Source: UBA8190 sp003453695
GTDB taxonomy: Bacteria; Actinomycetota; Acidimicrobiia; Acidimicrobiales; UBA8190
NCBI GenBank assembly: GCA_036796975.1
Contig: DAIRBY010000006.1
Coordinates: 1-64,000 of the forward strand
Direction: 5' to 3'
Length of the DNA: 64,000 nucleotides
Shown here piece by piece: positions 50,115 through 58,932 of this stretch. The translations under genes were made by a program, and so were the position numbers. How positions within the stretch are numbered: position 1 is the first letter of the stretch; every line of letters starts with the position of its first letter. The notes beneath the pieces were generated by a model. It was not told where the DNA came from, made no database searches, and was given only the letters and a program-made list of their open reading frames with translations.

Positions 50115-50621
50115 ATGAGTGAGGTTCCCCCCGCTCCCGGCCCCGAGCCGGCCCCGGCGGTGCTCGTCCAGCCGCCCGCCGGCGACGGCGCCCAAGGGGA
50201 GGATGCGCTGGTGGCGGAGTCGGTCGAGCAACCGGCCAAGGTCATGCGCATCGGGTCGATGGTGAAACAGCTGCTCGACGAGGTGCGCAACGCCCCCCTC
50301 GACGAGGCCAGCCGGGTCCGGTTGCGGGAGATCTACGAGCAGTCGGTACGCGAGCTGGCCGGCGCCCTGAGCCCGGACCTGGCGGCCGAGCTCGACCGCC
50401 TGTCGCTGGGCTTCGACGAGTCGGCACCTTCCGAGTCGCAGCTGCGGGTGGCCCAGGCCCAGCTGGTCGGCTGGCTGGAAGGCCTGTTCCACGGGATCCA
50501 GGCGACGCTCCTGGCCCAGCAGATGGCAGCCCGCGCCCAGCTCGACGAGATGCGCCAGCGTGGACTGCCTCCCGGGACCCGGGGCGAGGGGCCTCCGGCG
50601 CGGCCCGGCACCTACCTCTGA
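50115..50621 (+). CDS. bpa: Bacterial proteasome activator (Bpa/PafE family)
   Basis: ATP-independent ring-shaped activator that opens the 20S proteasome gate. The 168-residue protein has a disordered Pro/Ala-rich N-terminus, the family core (MRIGSMVKQLLDEVRNAPLD, LREIYEQSVRELAGAL, LSLGF, AQLVGWLEGLFHGIQATL) forming a four-helix bundle, and the C-terminal GTYL, the HbYX-like gate-opening tail (GQYL in mycobacteria). Its presence implies a 20S proteasome elsewhere in the genome. ATG 50115 fits the family start. Confidence 0.9.
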   Translation: MSEVPPAPGPEPAPAVLVQPPAGDGAQGEDALVAESVEQPAKVMRIGSMVKQLLDEVRNAPLDEASRVRLREIYEQSVRELAGALSPDLAAELDRLSLGFDESAPSESQLRVAQAQLVGWLEGLFHGIQATLLAQQMAARAQLDEMRQRGLPPGTRGEGPPARPGTYL

Positions 50622-50733
50622 GCAGCGGTCGCCTCCGCCCCTTCAAGAGCCGGCCGGGCAGGGCCCGGAAGGCCCTCTGGGCGTCGCGGCGCCGCGCTAG
50701 TCTCGGCCCACGAATCACACTGCTGTAGTTCTT

Positions 50734-50761
50734 TCCACAGGTTCTGAACAGCCCCTGTGGA
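50734..50761 (+). promoter_or_regulatory. Inverted repeat upstream of dnaE
   Basis: TCCACAGG (50734-50741) and CCTGTGGA (50754-50761) form a perfect 8-bp inverted repeat with a 12-nt centre, 35 nt before ATG 50796. A TAGTCT at 50698-50703 may be the -10, which would put the repeat in the dnaE leader. It could be an operator or a leader hairpin. Confidence 0.5.
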
Positions 50762-50795
50762 CGGACGGCAGGGCCGCCGAGGAGGACGGGGGCAC

Positions 50796-53700
50796 ATGAC
50801 CGCCACGGGGCGCTTCGCCCACCTGCACGCCCACACCGAGTACTCGATGCTCGACGGGGCGGCGCGGATCGACGAGTTGATCCAGGCCGCCGTCGCCGAC
50901 GGTCAGCCGGCGCTCGCCATCACCGACCACGGCAACATGTACGGCGTCCTCGACTTCTTCACCCGGTGCCGGCGGGCGGGGATCAATCCCGTCATCGGCA
51001 CCGAGGCCTACATGGCCGCAGGCAGCCGCTACGAGCGCCCGGCGCGACGGGGCCGTATCGACGACACCGGTGGGGACGTGGAAGGTGGCCAGAAGCTCTA
51101 CTACCACCTGACGCTCTTGGCCGAGACGACAGCCGGCTATCGCAACCTCATGAAGCTGTCCTCCGAGGCGTTCCTCTCCGGCTACTACCACAAGCCTCGA
51201 ACGGACTGGGAGCTGCTCGAGCGTCATCACGACGGGCTCATCGCCACCACCGGGTGCCTGGGCGGAGTGGTTCTGCAAGCCCTGCTCTCCGACGACGAGC
51301 GGCGGGCGACGGAGCTGACGGGGAGGCTCCAGGACATCTTCGGCAAGGAGTCGCTGTTCGTGGAGCTCCAGGACCACGGACTGCCCGAACAGCGCAAGAC
51401 CAACCCCCGTCTGGTGGACATCGCCCGACGGCTCGGAGCGCCGTTGCTCGCCACCAACGACAGCCACTACACGCATCGCAGTGACGCCGTCGCCCACGAC
51501 GCCCTGCTGTGCGTCCAGACCGGTGCGAGGATCGACGACCCCAAGCGGTTCAAGTTCGACGGCGAGGAGCACTACCTGAAGACGGCCGCCGAGATGCGGA
51601 CCCTGTTCGGGGAGGTCCCCGAGGCGTGCGACAACACCCTTGTCGTCGCCGAGCGGGCCAGCGTCGACATCGAGTTCGGCGTCGACGCTCTGCCCGAGTT
51701 CCCGGTGCCAGCCGACGTCTCCGGTGACACCTACGAGGACCGGGCGGCCACGTACTTGCGCCGGCTGGCCCACGAGGGCGCCGTGGCCTGCTACGGCTCC
51801 CCGCTCCCCGATGTGGTGGCGGAGCGGCTCGACTACGAGCTGGGTGTCATCACGAGCATGGGGTTCTCGTCGTACTTCCTCGTGGTGTGGGACCTCATCC
51901 GCCACGCCCGCGAGTCGGGCATCCGGGTGGGTCCGGGGCGGGGATCGGCGGCCGGGTGCTGCGTGGCCTACTGCCTGGGCATCGTCGGGGTCGACCCCAT
52001 CCGCTACGACCTGCTGTTCGAGCGCTTCTTGAACCCGGGTCGCAAGCAGATGCCCGACATCGACATGGACTTCGACGAGCGTTTCCGCGGCGAGATGATC
52101 CGCTACGCCGCCGAGCGCTACGGGTCAGACCACGTCGCCCAGATCGTCACCTTCTCGACCATCAAGGCCCGGGCCGCCGTGCGCGACGCCGCCCGGGTGC
52201 TCGGGCTGCCCTATGGGGTGGGCGACAAGATCGCCAAGGCCATGCCGCCGCTCATCATGGGGCGGGACACGCCGTTGAAGGCCTGCCTGGAGCGGGTGGA
52301 CGGCCACGAGGACGGATATGTGAGCGCCCAGGGCCTGCGCGACATGTACGCCGCCGATCCCGAGGCGGCCAAGGTCATCGACGTGGCCAAGGGCCTCGAG
52401 GGCCTGCGCCGCCAGGACGGGATCCACGCCGCCGCCGTGGTCATCACCAAGGCCCCCCTCACCGAGTACCTGCCCGTCCAGCGCAAGCCCGAGAACGGCC
52501 AGGACCCCTCCGAGGCCCCTGTCGTCACCCAGTACGAGATGCACGGTGTGGAGGAGCTGGGGCTGCTCAAGATGGACTTCCTCGGGCTGCGCAACCTCTC
52601 GGTGATCGAGCGGGCCCTCGACCTCATCGCCGAGACCGAAGGCTCTCGCCCTGACATCGACGCCATCGGCCTGGACGACGAGCAGACCTTCGAGATGTTG
52701 CGCCGGGCCGAGACGATCGGCGTCTTCCAGCTGGAGGGCGGCGCCATGCGCTCGACTCTGCGCGCCCTCGCTCCCACCTCCTTCGACGACGTGGCCGCCC
52801 TGGTGGCGCTGTACCGGCCCGGCCCCATGGCGGCCAACATGCACCGCGACTACCCGGACTTGAAGAACAGCCGCAAGACCCTCACCTATCTCCATCCCGA
52901 CATGGAGGCCATCCTCGGGGACACCTACGGGCTCATGCTGTACCAGGAGTCCGTGATGCGCGTGGCCCAGCGCTTCGCCGGGTACTCCCTCGAGGACGCC
53001 GACAACCTCCGTAAGGCCGCCGGCAAGAAGGTGCGGTCCGTCATGGCCAAGGAGCGTCAGAAGTTCGTCGACGGTTGCGTGCGACAGGGATACGACCAGA
53101 AGCTCGGCACCGAGCTGTTCGACATCATCGAGCCCTTCGCCGACTACGCCTTCAACAAGTCCCACGCCTACGGATATGGGCTCGTCGCCTACCAGACGGC
53201 CTGGCTGAAGGCGCACTACCCGGTGGAGTACCTGGCCGCCCTGCTCACCTCGGTGAAGGACGACAAGGACAAGACGGCGGTGTACCTGGGCGAGTGCCGG
53301 TCCGTCGGCATCGAGGTGCTGGTGCCCGACGTCAACAGCTCGGCGGCGGAGTTCACCCCGCTCGTGGGCGCGGACGGCAGGCGGCGCATCGTCTTCGGCC
53401 TGGCGGCGGTGCGCAACGTGGGCGAGAGCCTGGTCGAGCGCATCGTCGCCGAGCGCGACGCTGCCGGGCCCTTCACCGACTTCTACGACTTCTGCCGCCG
53501 GGTGGACCCGGTGGTGCTCAACAAGCGCACCGTCGAATCGCTGGCCAAGGCGGGAGCGTTCGACTCACTCGGGCATCCTCGCCGCGGCCTGTGCCTGGTG
53601 TCCGAGAGCATCGTCGACCGGACCCTCGAGCGCCGGCGGGAGGAGGAGGCCGGCATCTCGACGCTGTTCGGCCTCCTCGAGCAGCCCGACGTGAGCGTGC

Positions 53701-54386
53701 CGTCGGGCTTCGCCGAGGCGCGGGTGCCCATTCCCGACACGGAGTTCGACAAGGCGACCAGGCTCGCCTTCGAGAAGGAGATGCTCGGCCTGTACGTCTC
53801 CGACCATCCTCTGCGGGGATTCGAAGGAGCACTGGCGCGGCTGACCGACTGTTCGCTGTCCGACGTCAAGGAGGTCGACGAGCTGACCGAGCCCGACTAC
53901 GGGTGGGAGGGCCAGGTCCGCACCGTGGGCGGGGTCGTCACCAATCTCGCCCGCCGTTACACGAGACGGGGCGAGCTCATGGCCACGTTCGTCCTGGAGG
54001 ACCTGCGGGCGTCGGTAGAGGTGTTCGTGTTCCCCAAGGTGATGGCCGAGGTCGGGCCCAAGCTCGAGAACGACGCCGTGGTGGCCATGCGGGGGCGGAT
54101 CGACACCCGCGACGACCAGGTGAAGCTGGTGTGCATGGAGCTGTGGCGGCCCGAGCTGGGCACGGCCGGCGCCGGTCCGTTGCACGTGCAGCTGCCCCTC
54201 GGGATGAGCGACGACCTCCTCGAGCGGTTGAAGGGGCTGTTGGCCGAGCACCCGGGGGACGAGCCGGTGCACGTGCAGATCGGACAGACCACGCTGCGCC
54301 TGCCGTCGGAGTTCAACGTCGACAGCCGCCGGGGCCTGCTCGGCGAGCTGCGGGTGCTGCTCGGGCCCCACGCCATCGTGGCGTAG
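50796..54386 (+). CDS. dnaE: DNA polymerase III alpha subunit, replicative
   Basis: Main chromosomal replicase. The 1196-residue protein has an N-terminal PHP domain (HLHAHTEYSMLDG, 9-21, and ITDHGNMYGV), the palm with catalytic Asp421 and Asp423 (MPDIDMDFD), the YQESVM and AYQTAWLKAHYP segments, a tandem HhH, the OB fold (LARRYTRRGELMATFVLED) and a C-terminal tau-binding-like domain. PHP metal ligands look intact, as in DnaE1 of actinobacteria where PHP has proofreading activity (family knowledge). Confidence 0.96.
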   Translation: MTATGRFAHLHAHTEYSMLDGAARIDELIQAAVADGQPALAITDHGNMYGVLDFFTRCRRAGINPVIGTEAYMAAGSRYERPARRGRIDDTGGDVEGGQKLYYHLTLLAETTAGYRNLMKLSSEAFLSGYYHKPRTDWELLERHHDGLIATTGCLGGVVLQALLSDDERRATELTGRLQDIFGKESLFVELQDHGLPEQRKTNPRLVDIARRLGAPLLATNDSHYTHRSDAVAHDALLCVQTGARIDDPKRFKFDGEEHYLKTAAEMRTLFGEVPEACDNTLVVAERASVDIEFGVDALPEFPVPADVSGDTYEDRAATYLRRLAHEGAVACYGSPLPDVVAERLDYELGVITSMGFSSYFLVVWDLIRHARESGIRVGPGRGSAAGCCVAYCLGIVGVDPIRYDLLFERFLNPGRKQMPDIDMDFDERFRGEMIRYAAERYGSDHVAQIVTFSTIKARAAVRDAARVLGLPYGVGDKIAKAMPPLIMGRDTPLKACLERVDGHEDGYVSAQGLRDMYAADPEAAKVIDVAKGLEGLRRQDGIHAAAVVITKAPLTEYLPVQRKPENGQDPSEAPVVTQYEMHGVEELGLLKMDFLGLRNLSVIERALDLIAETEGSRPDIDAIGLDDEQTFEMLRRAETIGVFQLEGGAMRSTLRALAPTSFDDVAALVALYRPGPMAANMHRDYPDLKNSRKTLTYLHPDMEAILGDTYGLMLYQESVMRVAQRFAGYSLEDADNLRKAAGKKVRSVMAKERQKFVDGCVRQGYDQKLGTELFDIIEPFADYAFNKSHAYGYGLVAYQTAWLKAHYPVEYLAALLTSVKDDKDKTAVYLGECRSVGIEVLVPDVNSSAAEFTPLVGADGRRRIVFGLAAVRNVGESLVERIVAERDAAGPFTDFYDFCRRVDPVVLNKRTVESLAKAGAFDSLGHPRRGLCLVSESIVDRTLERRREEEAGISTLFGLLEQPDVSVPSGFAEARVPIPDTEFDKATRLAFEKEMLGLYVSDHPLRGFEGALARLTDCSLSDVKEVDELTEPDYGWEGQVRTVGGVVTNLARRYTRRGELMATFVLEDLRASVEVFVFPKVMAEVGPKLENDAVVAMRGRIDTRDDQVKLVCMELWRPELGTAGAGPLHVQLPLGMSDDLLERLKGLLAEHPGDEPVHVQIGQTTLRLPSEFNVDSRRGLLGELRVLLGPHAIVA

Positions 54387-54477
54387 CGCAGCGCGTCCTC
54401 CCCCGGCGCCGCCGCCGTCGCCCCTGGCTGTCCATGGTCGGTGCCGGCGCGTGGCGGTGGATTGACCGAGCCTTGAC

Positions 54478-54492
54478 GTCCCCCGTGGGGAC
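54478..54492 (+). terminator. Possible terminator after dnaE
   Basis: GTCCCC, 3-nt loop, GGGGAC, followed by a C-run and a second small CCCC/GGGG hairpin at about 54495-54505. No T-run follows, so it is only a candidate. Confidence 0.35.
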
Positions 54493-54510
54493 CCCCCCTA
54501 CGGGGCGCAG

Positions 54511-54516
54511 TATCCT
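54511..54516 (+). promoter_or_regulatory. -10 element before the 54555 gene
   Basis: TATCCT lies 38 nt before ATG 54555, which has the ribosome site AGGAGGTGGAG. No convincing -35 at the right spacing. Confidence 0.35.
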
Positions 54517-54554
54517 GGAGGTGTCCCCGTGGCCCCAGGAGGTGGAGCACTCCC

Positions 54555-55241
54555 ATGTCGTTCGATGTCGGGACCAAGGATTGCACAGCGCTGAGCGACG
54601 CCGAGCTGGCCGAGATGGCCGACCTGTGCGTCGACCGGGACCCTGGCTTCGACATCGGCTTCCTGTCCAAGCAGTGCGAGGAGTGGGTGCTCATCACCCA
54701 CGCCCGCGAGGGCAACAAGCTGCGCGGCTACTCCTTCTCCACCCTGGAGCGCATCGGCGGCACGCCGTCGCTGCTCATCGGGGTGGCGTGCGTGGACCGC
54801 ACGGCCAAGGCCGACCAGACGTTGCGACTCATGCTGGCTGACCAGTACCGGCGGGCCCTGCTCGCCTTCCCGGACGAGGACGTGCTGGTGGGGACCCGTC
54901 TGTCCTCCCCGCAGGGATACCAGGCCTTCGGCGGACTGGCCGACGTGGTGCCCCGGCCCGACCACAAGCCCACGGGCGAGGAGCGGGCGTGGGGCCGGCG
55001 GCTGGCCAAGCGCTTCGGCGCCGAGGGTCGCATCGACGACCGCACCTTCGTCCTGGCCGGGGACGGCGCCACCACCGGGGCACTCGACTTCGACGGGCCC
55101 AAGGTGAAGGCGCCCGTGGCCGGCGTGGCGGCGTTGTTCGGTGCGGTGACGGCCGAGCGGGGCGACCGGCTGGTGACGTTCGGGTGGGCGATGGCCGAGG
55201 ACCTGGCTTCGGGCACGATCACCTCGGGCCGGGCCCGCTAG
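54555..55241 (+). CDS. Unknown protein, possible GNAT-like fold
   Basis: A 228-residue soluble protein I do not recognise. An acidic N-terminal helix (LSDAELAEMADLCVDRDPG) is followed by alternating strands and helices (EEWVLITHAREGNKLRGYSF, LLIGVACVD, then an Arg-rich helix and DVLVGTRLSSPQGYQAFGGL), an order that resembles acetyltransferases with GTRLSSPQGYQAFGG near the acetyl-CoA-binding place. That is weak. A strong AGGAGG ribosome site supports a well-translated gene. It is convergent with the 55275 gene. Confidence 0.7.
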   Translation: MSFDVGTKDCTALSDAELAEMADLCVDRDPGFDIGFLSKQCEEWVLITHAREGNKLRGYSFSTLERIGGTPSLLIGVACVDRTAKADQTLRLMLADQYRRALLAFPDEDVLVGTRLSSPQGYQAFGGLADVVPRPDHKPTGEERAWGRRLAKRFGAEGRIDDRTFVLAGDGATTGALDFDGPKVKAPVAGVAALFGAVTAERGDRLVTFGWAMAEDLASGTITSGRAR

Positions 55242-55274
55242 CGGCGTTCCGGGCAGCCGACGGGCCCAGGCCCC

Positions 55275-56051
55275 TCAGGGACGGGGGAGCAGGGCCGCCA
55301 CGGTCTTGTAGCAGTGGCCCTGGCGCGGTCGGCTCACGGTGATGAGCAGGTAGTACGGCCGGAACCCGAGCGCGCCCGCCAGGCCCCGGCCCGACAGCCG
55401 GTCACGGCCCGACGCCCACAGACAGGCGAGCGAACGCCTGTCCTCCACGGGGAGCCAATGGTCGCTCCCCGGCCACCCGAAGCGCGCCCACACCGAGTCG
55501 TCGGCGCGGCGCCGGAATAGCAGCGGGCCCCGGCTGGGCGCCACCAGCGCCACCGAGGGGCGCATGCCGTGGAACTCCCAGTAGGGCGCCGCCGACCCGG
55601 CGAAGCCCAGCAGGTGCTGGGCAGGCGGGGCGACCAGCGACTTGAGCAGCCGGCGAGCCCGCCTGCCCCGCAGGGAGCCGACGAGCACCGGCGGCCCGGA
55701 CAGGCTCACCGCCTCGGGCTGGGCCAGGTCGTCGCGCTGCGGGTCCTCGGCCCACGTGGCGTCCACGACGTCGAAGGGGAGCAAGCCGTCTTGTTCCCCG
55801 GTGCCACCGTCGACGCGCAGGCGGACGAAGGCGCCGGTGCGCAGCTCGACGGCGGCGATGTCCTCCGGCCCGTAGGCGAGCACCAGGCAACGATGCGTGC
55901 CGCGCTCGACTCGGGGAAGGCGGCGGTGACGCCGGCGGGCGGGCTCGGCGGCATGGCGCGGGGGGCGCCCCCGGGAGCGGCGGCCTTTTGCCACGGGTCG
56001 GGCCCGCTCCTCCTCGTCGGGCCGGGGCAGCGCCACCTCGGGGTCCGTCAC
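55275..56051 (-). CDS. Unknown protein coupled to the thioredoxin-domain gene
   Basis: A 258-residue protein starting at GTG 56051, overlapping the stop of the upstream thioredoxin-domain gene by 4 nt. The first 60 residues are Arg/Pro-rich and probably disordered; the rest looks like a mixed beta domain (LVLAYGPEDIAAVELRTGAFVRLRV, GPPVLVGSLRGRR, HLLGFAGSAAPYWEFHGMRPSVALV) ending RPYYLLITVSRPRQGHCYKTVAALL. I do not recognise a family. The tight coupling suggests a shared pathway. Confidence 0.65.
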   Translation of the reverse strand: MTDPEVALPRPDEEERARPVAKGRRSRGRPPRHAAEPARRRHRRLPRVERGTHRCLVLAYGPEDIAAVELRTGAFVRLRVDGGTGEQDGLLPFDVVDATWAEDPQRDDLAQPEAVSLSGPPVLVGSLRGRRARRLLKSLVAPPAQHLLGFAGSAAPYWEFHGMRPSVALVAPSRGPLLFRRRADDSVWARFGWPGSDHWLPVEDRRSLACLWASGRDRLSGRGLAGALGFRPYYLLITVSRPRQGHCYKTVAALLPRP

Positions 56052-58081
56052 AGGCGCACCGCGCTGTCGGTCACGGGCGGCCGAGCCGGGCGCTCGATGC
56101 CGTCGAGCCGCTCCTCGAGCTCGTGGGGGCTCCCGGCCGGTGGCGCGCACACCCGGTTCGTGCACACGTAGGCCAGGCCGTCGGCGCGTCCCTCCCACAG
56201 CGGCGAACCGGTGCGCTCTCCCCAGGCCAGCACGGCGTCGGGCTCGTAGCGCCGTTGCACCAGAGCGACGAGATCCGGCCGGGCCCCCGGGATCACCACC
56301 TCGGTGACACCCCGCTGCAGCAGCTCGGCGCCGGCCACGCCGAAGGCGGCCGCCACGGGCTGACGGTCGATGACCGGCCTCAGGGTGTCGACGAGCTCGG
56401 CGCCGGCGTCCGACAGGCGTGCGTCGCCGCACAGGGCGCCCAGGCGCAGCAATGCCATCGCCGCCACCGCCGTGGCCGACGGGGTGGCGTCGTCCAGCAC
56501 CTCGGCGGGACGGACGATGAGGGCTTCGGCGTCCTCACCGGTGGTGCGCAGCGGGCCGGCGTCGGGCCGGAACAGGCGCAACAGCTCGAAGGCGGTCTCG
56601 GTGGCGTGGGCGAGCCAGCTGGCCTCACCGGTCAGCTCGGCCACCCGGGTGAAGCAGTCGACGAGCCAGGCGTAGTCGGCGGCGTAGGCGAGATGCCGGG
56701 CGCGCCCGCCCTGCCACGACCGCAGCCACCGGCCCGAGCGGTGGCGCAGGTTGGCGAGGAGGAACCGGGCCAGCTCCTCGGCCGCCTCCCGCCACGCCGG
56801 CTCCTCGGCGGCGGCGGCCGCTTCGGCGAGGGCGGCGCAGAACATGGCGTTCCACTCGGTGAGCACCTTGTCGTCGCGTCCGGGCCGGACCCGGGGGCTT
56901 CTCGCCTCGTACAGCGCCTGGCGCCAGCCCTCGACCTCGGGTGTGCGCACCAGGGACGTGCCGGGCGCCAGGCGGAGGATGCTCCGGCCCTCGAAGTTGG
57001 GCCCGTCCTCCATGCCGTAGTACCGGGCCGCCTCGTCGGCGTCGGCCCCGAGGACGCCAGCCAGCTCCTCGGGGGTCCACAGGTAGAAGCGACCCTCCTC
57101 ACCTTCGGAGTCGGCATCCTCTGCGGAGCACAGTCCGCCTCCGGGTGCGGCCAGGTCCCGCAGGACGTAGGTGACGGTGTCCGACACCACCTGCAGCCAC
57201 TGCCCGTCCCCGGTGAGCTGCCAGGCGTGCAGGTAGGCCCGGGTCAGCCCGGCCTGGTCGTAGAGCATCTTCTCGAAGTGGGGCACCGTCCAGGTCTCGT
57301 CGGTCGAGTACCGGCAGAATCCGCCCCCGAGGTGGTCGTGGATCCCTCCGGCCGCCATGGCCGCCAGGGTGTGCCCGGCCATCTCGAGGGCGCCGGGCCC
57401 CGGTTCCTGTTCGCCGCCGGCGCGATGGCGGCGCAGGCACAGCTCGACGAGAGCGGGCTGGGGGAACTTGGGGGCGGGGCCGAAGCCGCCCCAGCGCCGG
57501 TCGAAGCGCGCCGCCAGCTGGGCGACGGCTGTCCCGAGCACCGACGCCCCCGGCGGGCCGCTGGCCGGTCCGAAGTCCGGGACGGCCTGTTCGGCGGCGG
57601 CCGCTGTCAGCGCGTCGGCCTGGCGCTCCACCTCCTGGCGCCGGTCGCCCCAGGCCTCGGTGATGGCCTCGAGGAGCCGGGTGAAACCAGGGAGCCCGGG
57701 GCGGTCCCGGGGCGGGAAGTACGTGCCGGCGAAGAAGGGCCGGGCGTCGGGGGTCAAGAAGACGCTCATGGGCCAACCCCCGTGCCCGCTCATGGCCAGG
57801 GTGGCCGCCATGTACACGGCGTCCACGTCGGGACGCTCCTCACGATCCACCTTGACCGCCACGAACCCGTCGTTCAAAGCGGCGGCCACGTCGTCGTCCT
57901 CGAAGGACTCGTGCGCCATCACGTGACACCAGTGACACGCCGAGTACCCGATGGAAAGGAACACCGGTACGTCGCGCCGGCGGGCCTCCGCGAAGGCCTC
58001 GTCACCCCACGGGAACCAGTCGACGGGGTTGCCGGCGTGCTGGCGCAGGTAGGGGCTCGTCTCCTCGGCCAGTCGGTTCAC
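56048..58081 (-). CDS. DUF255 thioredoxin-domain protein (YyaL/SPATA20 family)
   Basis: A 677-residue protein with an N-terminal thioredoxin-like domain (about 1-165, CHWC at 49-52, preceded by NPVDWFPW) and a long alpha/alpha-barrel like N-acylglucosamine epimerases (about 200-560). Its function is not settled; a redox or sugar-isomerase role is guessed. GTG 58081 is chosen because it matches the family start MNRLAEETSPYL and a TACGCT -10 ends 6 nt before it. A longer start at ATG 58171 would overlap the divergent SDR start codon. Confidence 0.88.
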   Translation of the reverse strand: MNRLAEETSPYLRQHAGNPVDWFPWGDEAFAEARRRDVPVFLSIGYSACHWCHVMAHESFEDDDVAAALNDGFVAVKVDREERPDVDAVYMAATLAMSGHGGWPMSVFLTPDARPFFAGTYFPPRDRPGLPGFTRLLEAITEAWGDRRQEVERQADALTAAAAEQAVPDFGPASGPPGASVLGTAVAQLAARFDRRWGGFGPAPKFPQPALVELCLRRHRAGGEQEPGPGALEMAGHTLAAMAAGGIHDHLGGGFCRYSTDETWTVPHFEKMLYDQAGLTRAYLHAWQLTGDGQWLQVVSDTVTYVLRDLAAPGGGLCSAEDADSEGEEGRFYLWTPEELAGVLGADADEAARYYGMEDGPNFEGRSILRLAPGTSLVRTPEVEGWRQALYEARSPRVRPGRDDKVLTEWNAMFCAALAEAAAAAEEPAWREAAEELARFLLANLRHRSGRWLRSWQGGRARHLAYAADYAWLVDCFTRVAELTGEASWLAHATETAFELLRLFRPDAGPLRTTGEDAEALIVRPAEVLDDATPSATAVAAMALLRLGALCGDARLSDAGAELVDTLRPVIDRQPVAAAFGVAGAELLQRGVTEVVIPGARPDLVALVQRRYEPDAVLAWGERTGSPLWEGRADGLAYVCTNRVCAPPAGSPHELEERLDGIERPARPPVTDSAVRL

Positions 58082-58087
58082 CGCGTC

Positions 58088-58093
58088 AGCGTA
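58088..58093 (-). promoter_or_regulatory. -10 element, leaderless type, before the DUF255 gene
   Basis: Minus-strand TACGCT (58093-58088) ends 6 nt before GTG 58081. It is the same hexamer and spacing as at ileS. Confidence 0.5.
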
Positions 58094-58155
58094 CCGGGGG
58101 GCTCCGGTCGCTCTCCTGGGCGCGACGCCATCGCCGAGACCGGAGTCGGGGGCCG

Positions 58156-58161
58156 TAGGGT
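58156..58161 (+). promoter_or_regulatory. -10 element, leaderless type, before the SDR gene
   Basis: TAGGGT ends 8 nt before ATG 58170 with no ribosome site. Confidence 0.5.
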
Positions 58162-58169
58162 GTGGCGCC

Positions 58170-58913
58170 ATGGACGTGCGGGTCGACGGCAAAGTGGCCC
58201 TCGTCACCGGAGCGTCAGCGGGGCTGGGCGAGCGCTTCGTCAGGGTCCTCCATCGAGCCGGGGCGCACGTGGTGGCCACAGCCCGACGAGAAGAGCGACT
58301 GGAGGCTCTCGCCGCCGAATGTGGCGACGGGGTCGAGGCGATCCCCGGCGACATCGCCGACCCGGACTTCCGAGCCGCACTCGTCGGGGCCGTGGCGGGT
58401 CACGGGCGCCTGGACATCCTTCTGAACAATGCCGGCACGAACGACGACGGTCCCTTGGAGGACGAGACGCTCGACGAGATCATCAGGGTGGTCGACGTCA
58501 ACCTCGTCAGCGTCATCGATCTGTGCAGGCTCACCGCGCCATGGCTCTTCGCCGCACCGGCGGGCAGCGTCATCAACGTCGCCTCGATCTATGGTGTCGT
58601 CGCCTCGCCGGGCCCCATGGCCGGCTACAACGCCACCAAGGGGGCGATCGTCAATTTCACCCGGCACCTCGCCGCCCAGTGGGGCGCTCGAGGCATTCGT
58701 GTCAACGCCCTCGCCCCGGGATACTTTCCGACGGAGATGACCGCGCACTTCGAAGACCAGTCCCTCACCGACTCCATTCGCAAGAGGACGCTCCTCGGCC
58801 GGGTTCCGGGACTGGAGGAGATCGACGGCCCTCTGCTCTTCTTGGCGTCGGACGCCTCCAGCTACGTGTCCGGGCACGTTCTGGTCGTCGACGGTGGCTG
58901 GACGGCAGTCTGA
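58170..58913 (+). CDS. Short-chain dehydrogenase/reductase
   Basis: A 247-residue classical SDR: cofactor motif TGASAGLG (13-20), NNAG (86-89), catalytic Ser139, Tyr153 and Lys157 (YNATK), and the C-terminal SGHVLVVDGGW of FabG-like members. Arg39-Arg40 after the second strand favours NADPH. The substrate is unknown. It precedes tyrS by 19 nt and may be cotranscribed with it, but no functional link is evident. Confidence 0.88.
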   Translation: MDVRVDGKVALVTGASAGLGERFVRVLHRAGAHVVATARREERLEALAAECGDGVEAIPGDIADPDFRAALVGAVAGHGRLDILLNNAGTNDDGPLEDETLDEIIRVVDVNLVSVIDLCRLTAPWLFAAPAGSVINVASIYGVVASPGPMAGYNATKGAIVNFTRHLAAQWGARGIRVNALAPGYFPTEMTAHFEDQSLTDSIRKRTLLGRVPGLEEIDGPLLFLASDASSYVSGHVLVVDGGWTAV

Positions 58914-58932
58914 GCCGCGCAGAGGGGACGTG

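Noticed and set aside
58170..58171. Overlapping divergent ATGs in CCATGG as starts of both the SDR and DUF255 genes
   Set aside because: The DUF255 family start and a -10 element both point to GTG 58081; the extra 30 residues are Pro/Ala/Arg filler.
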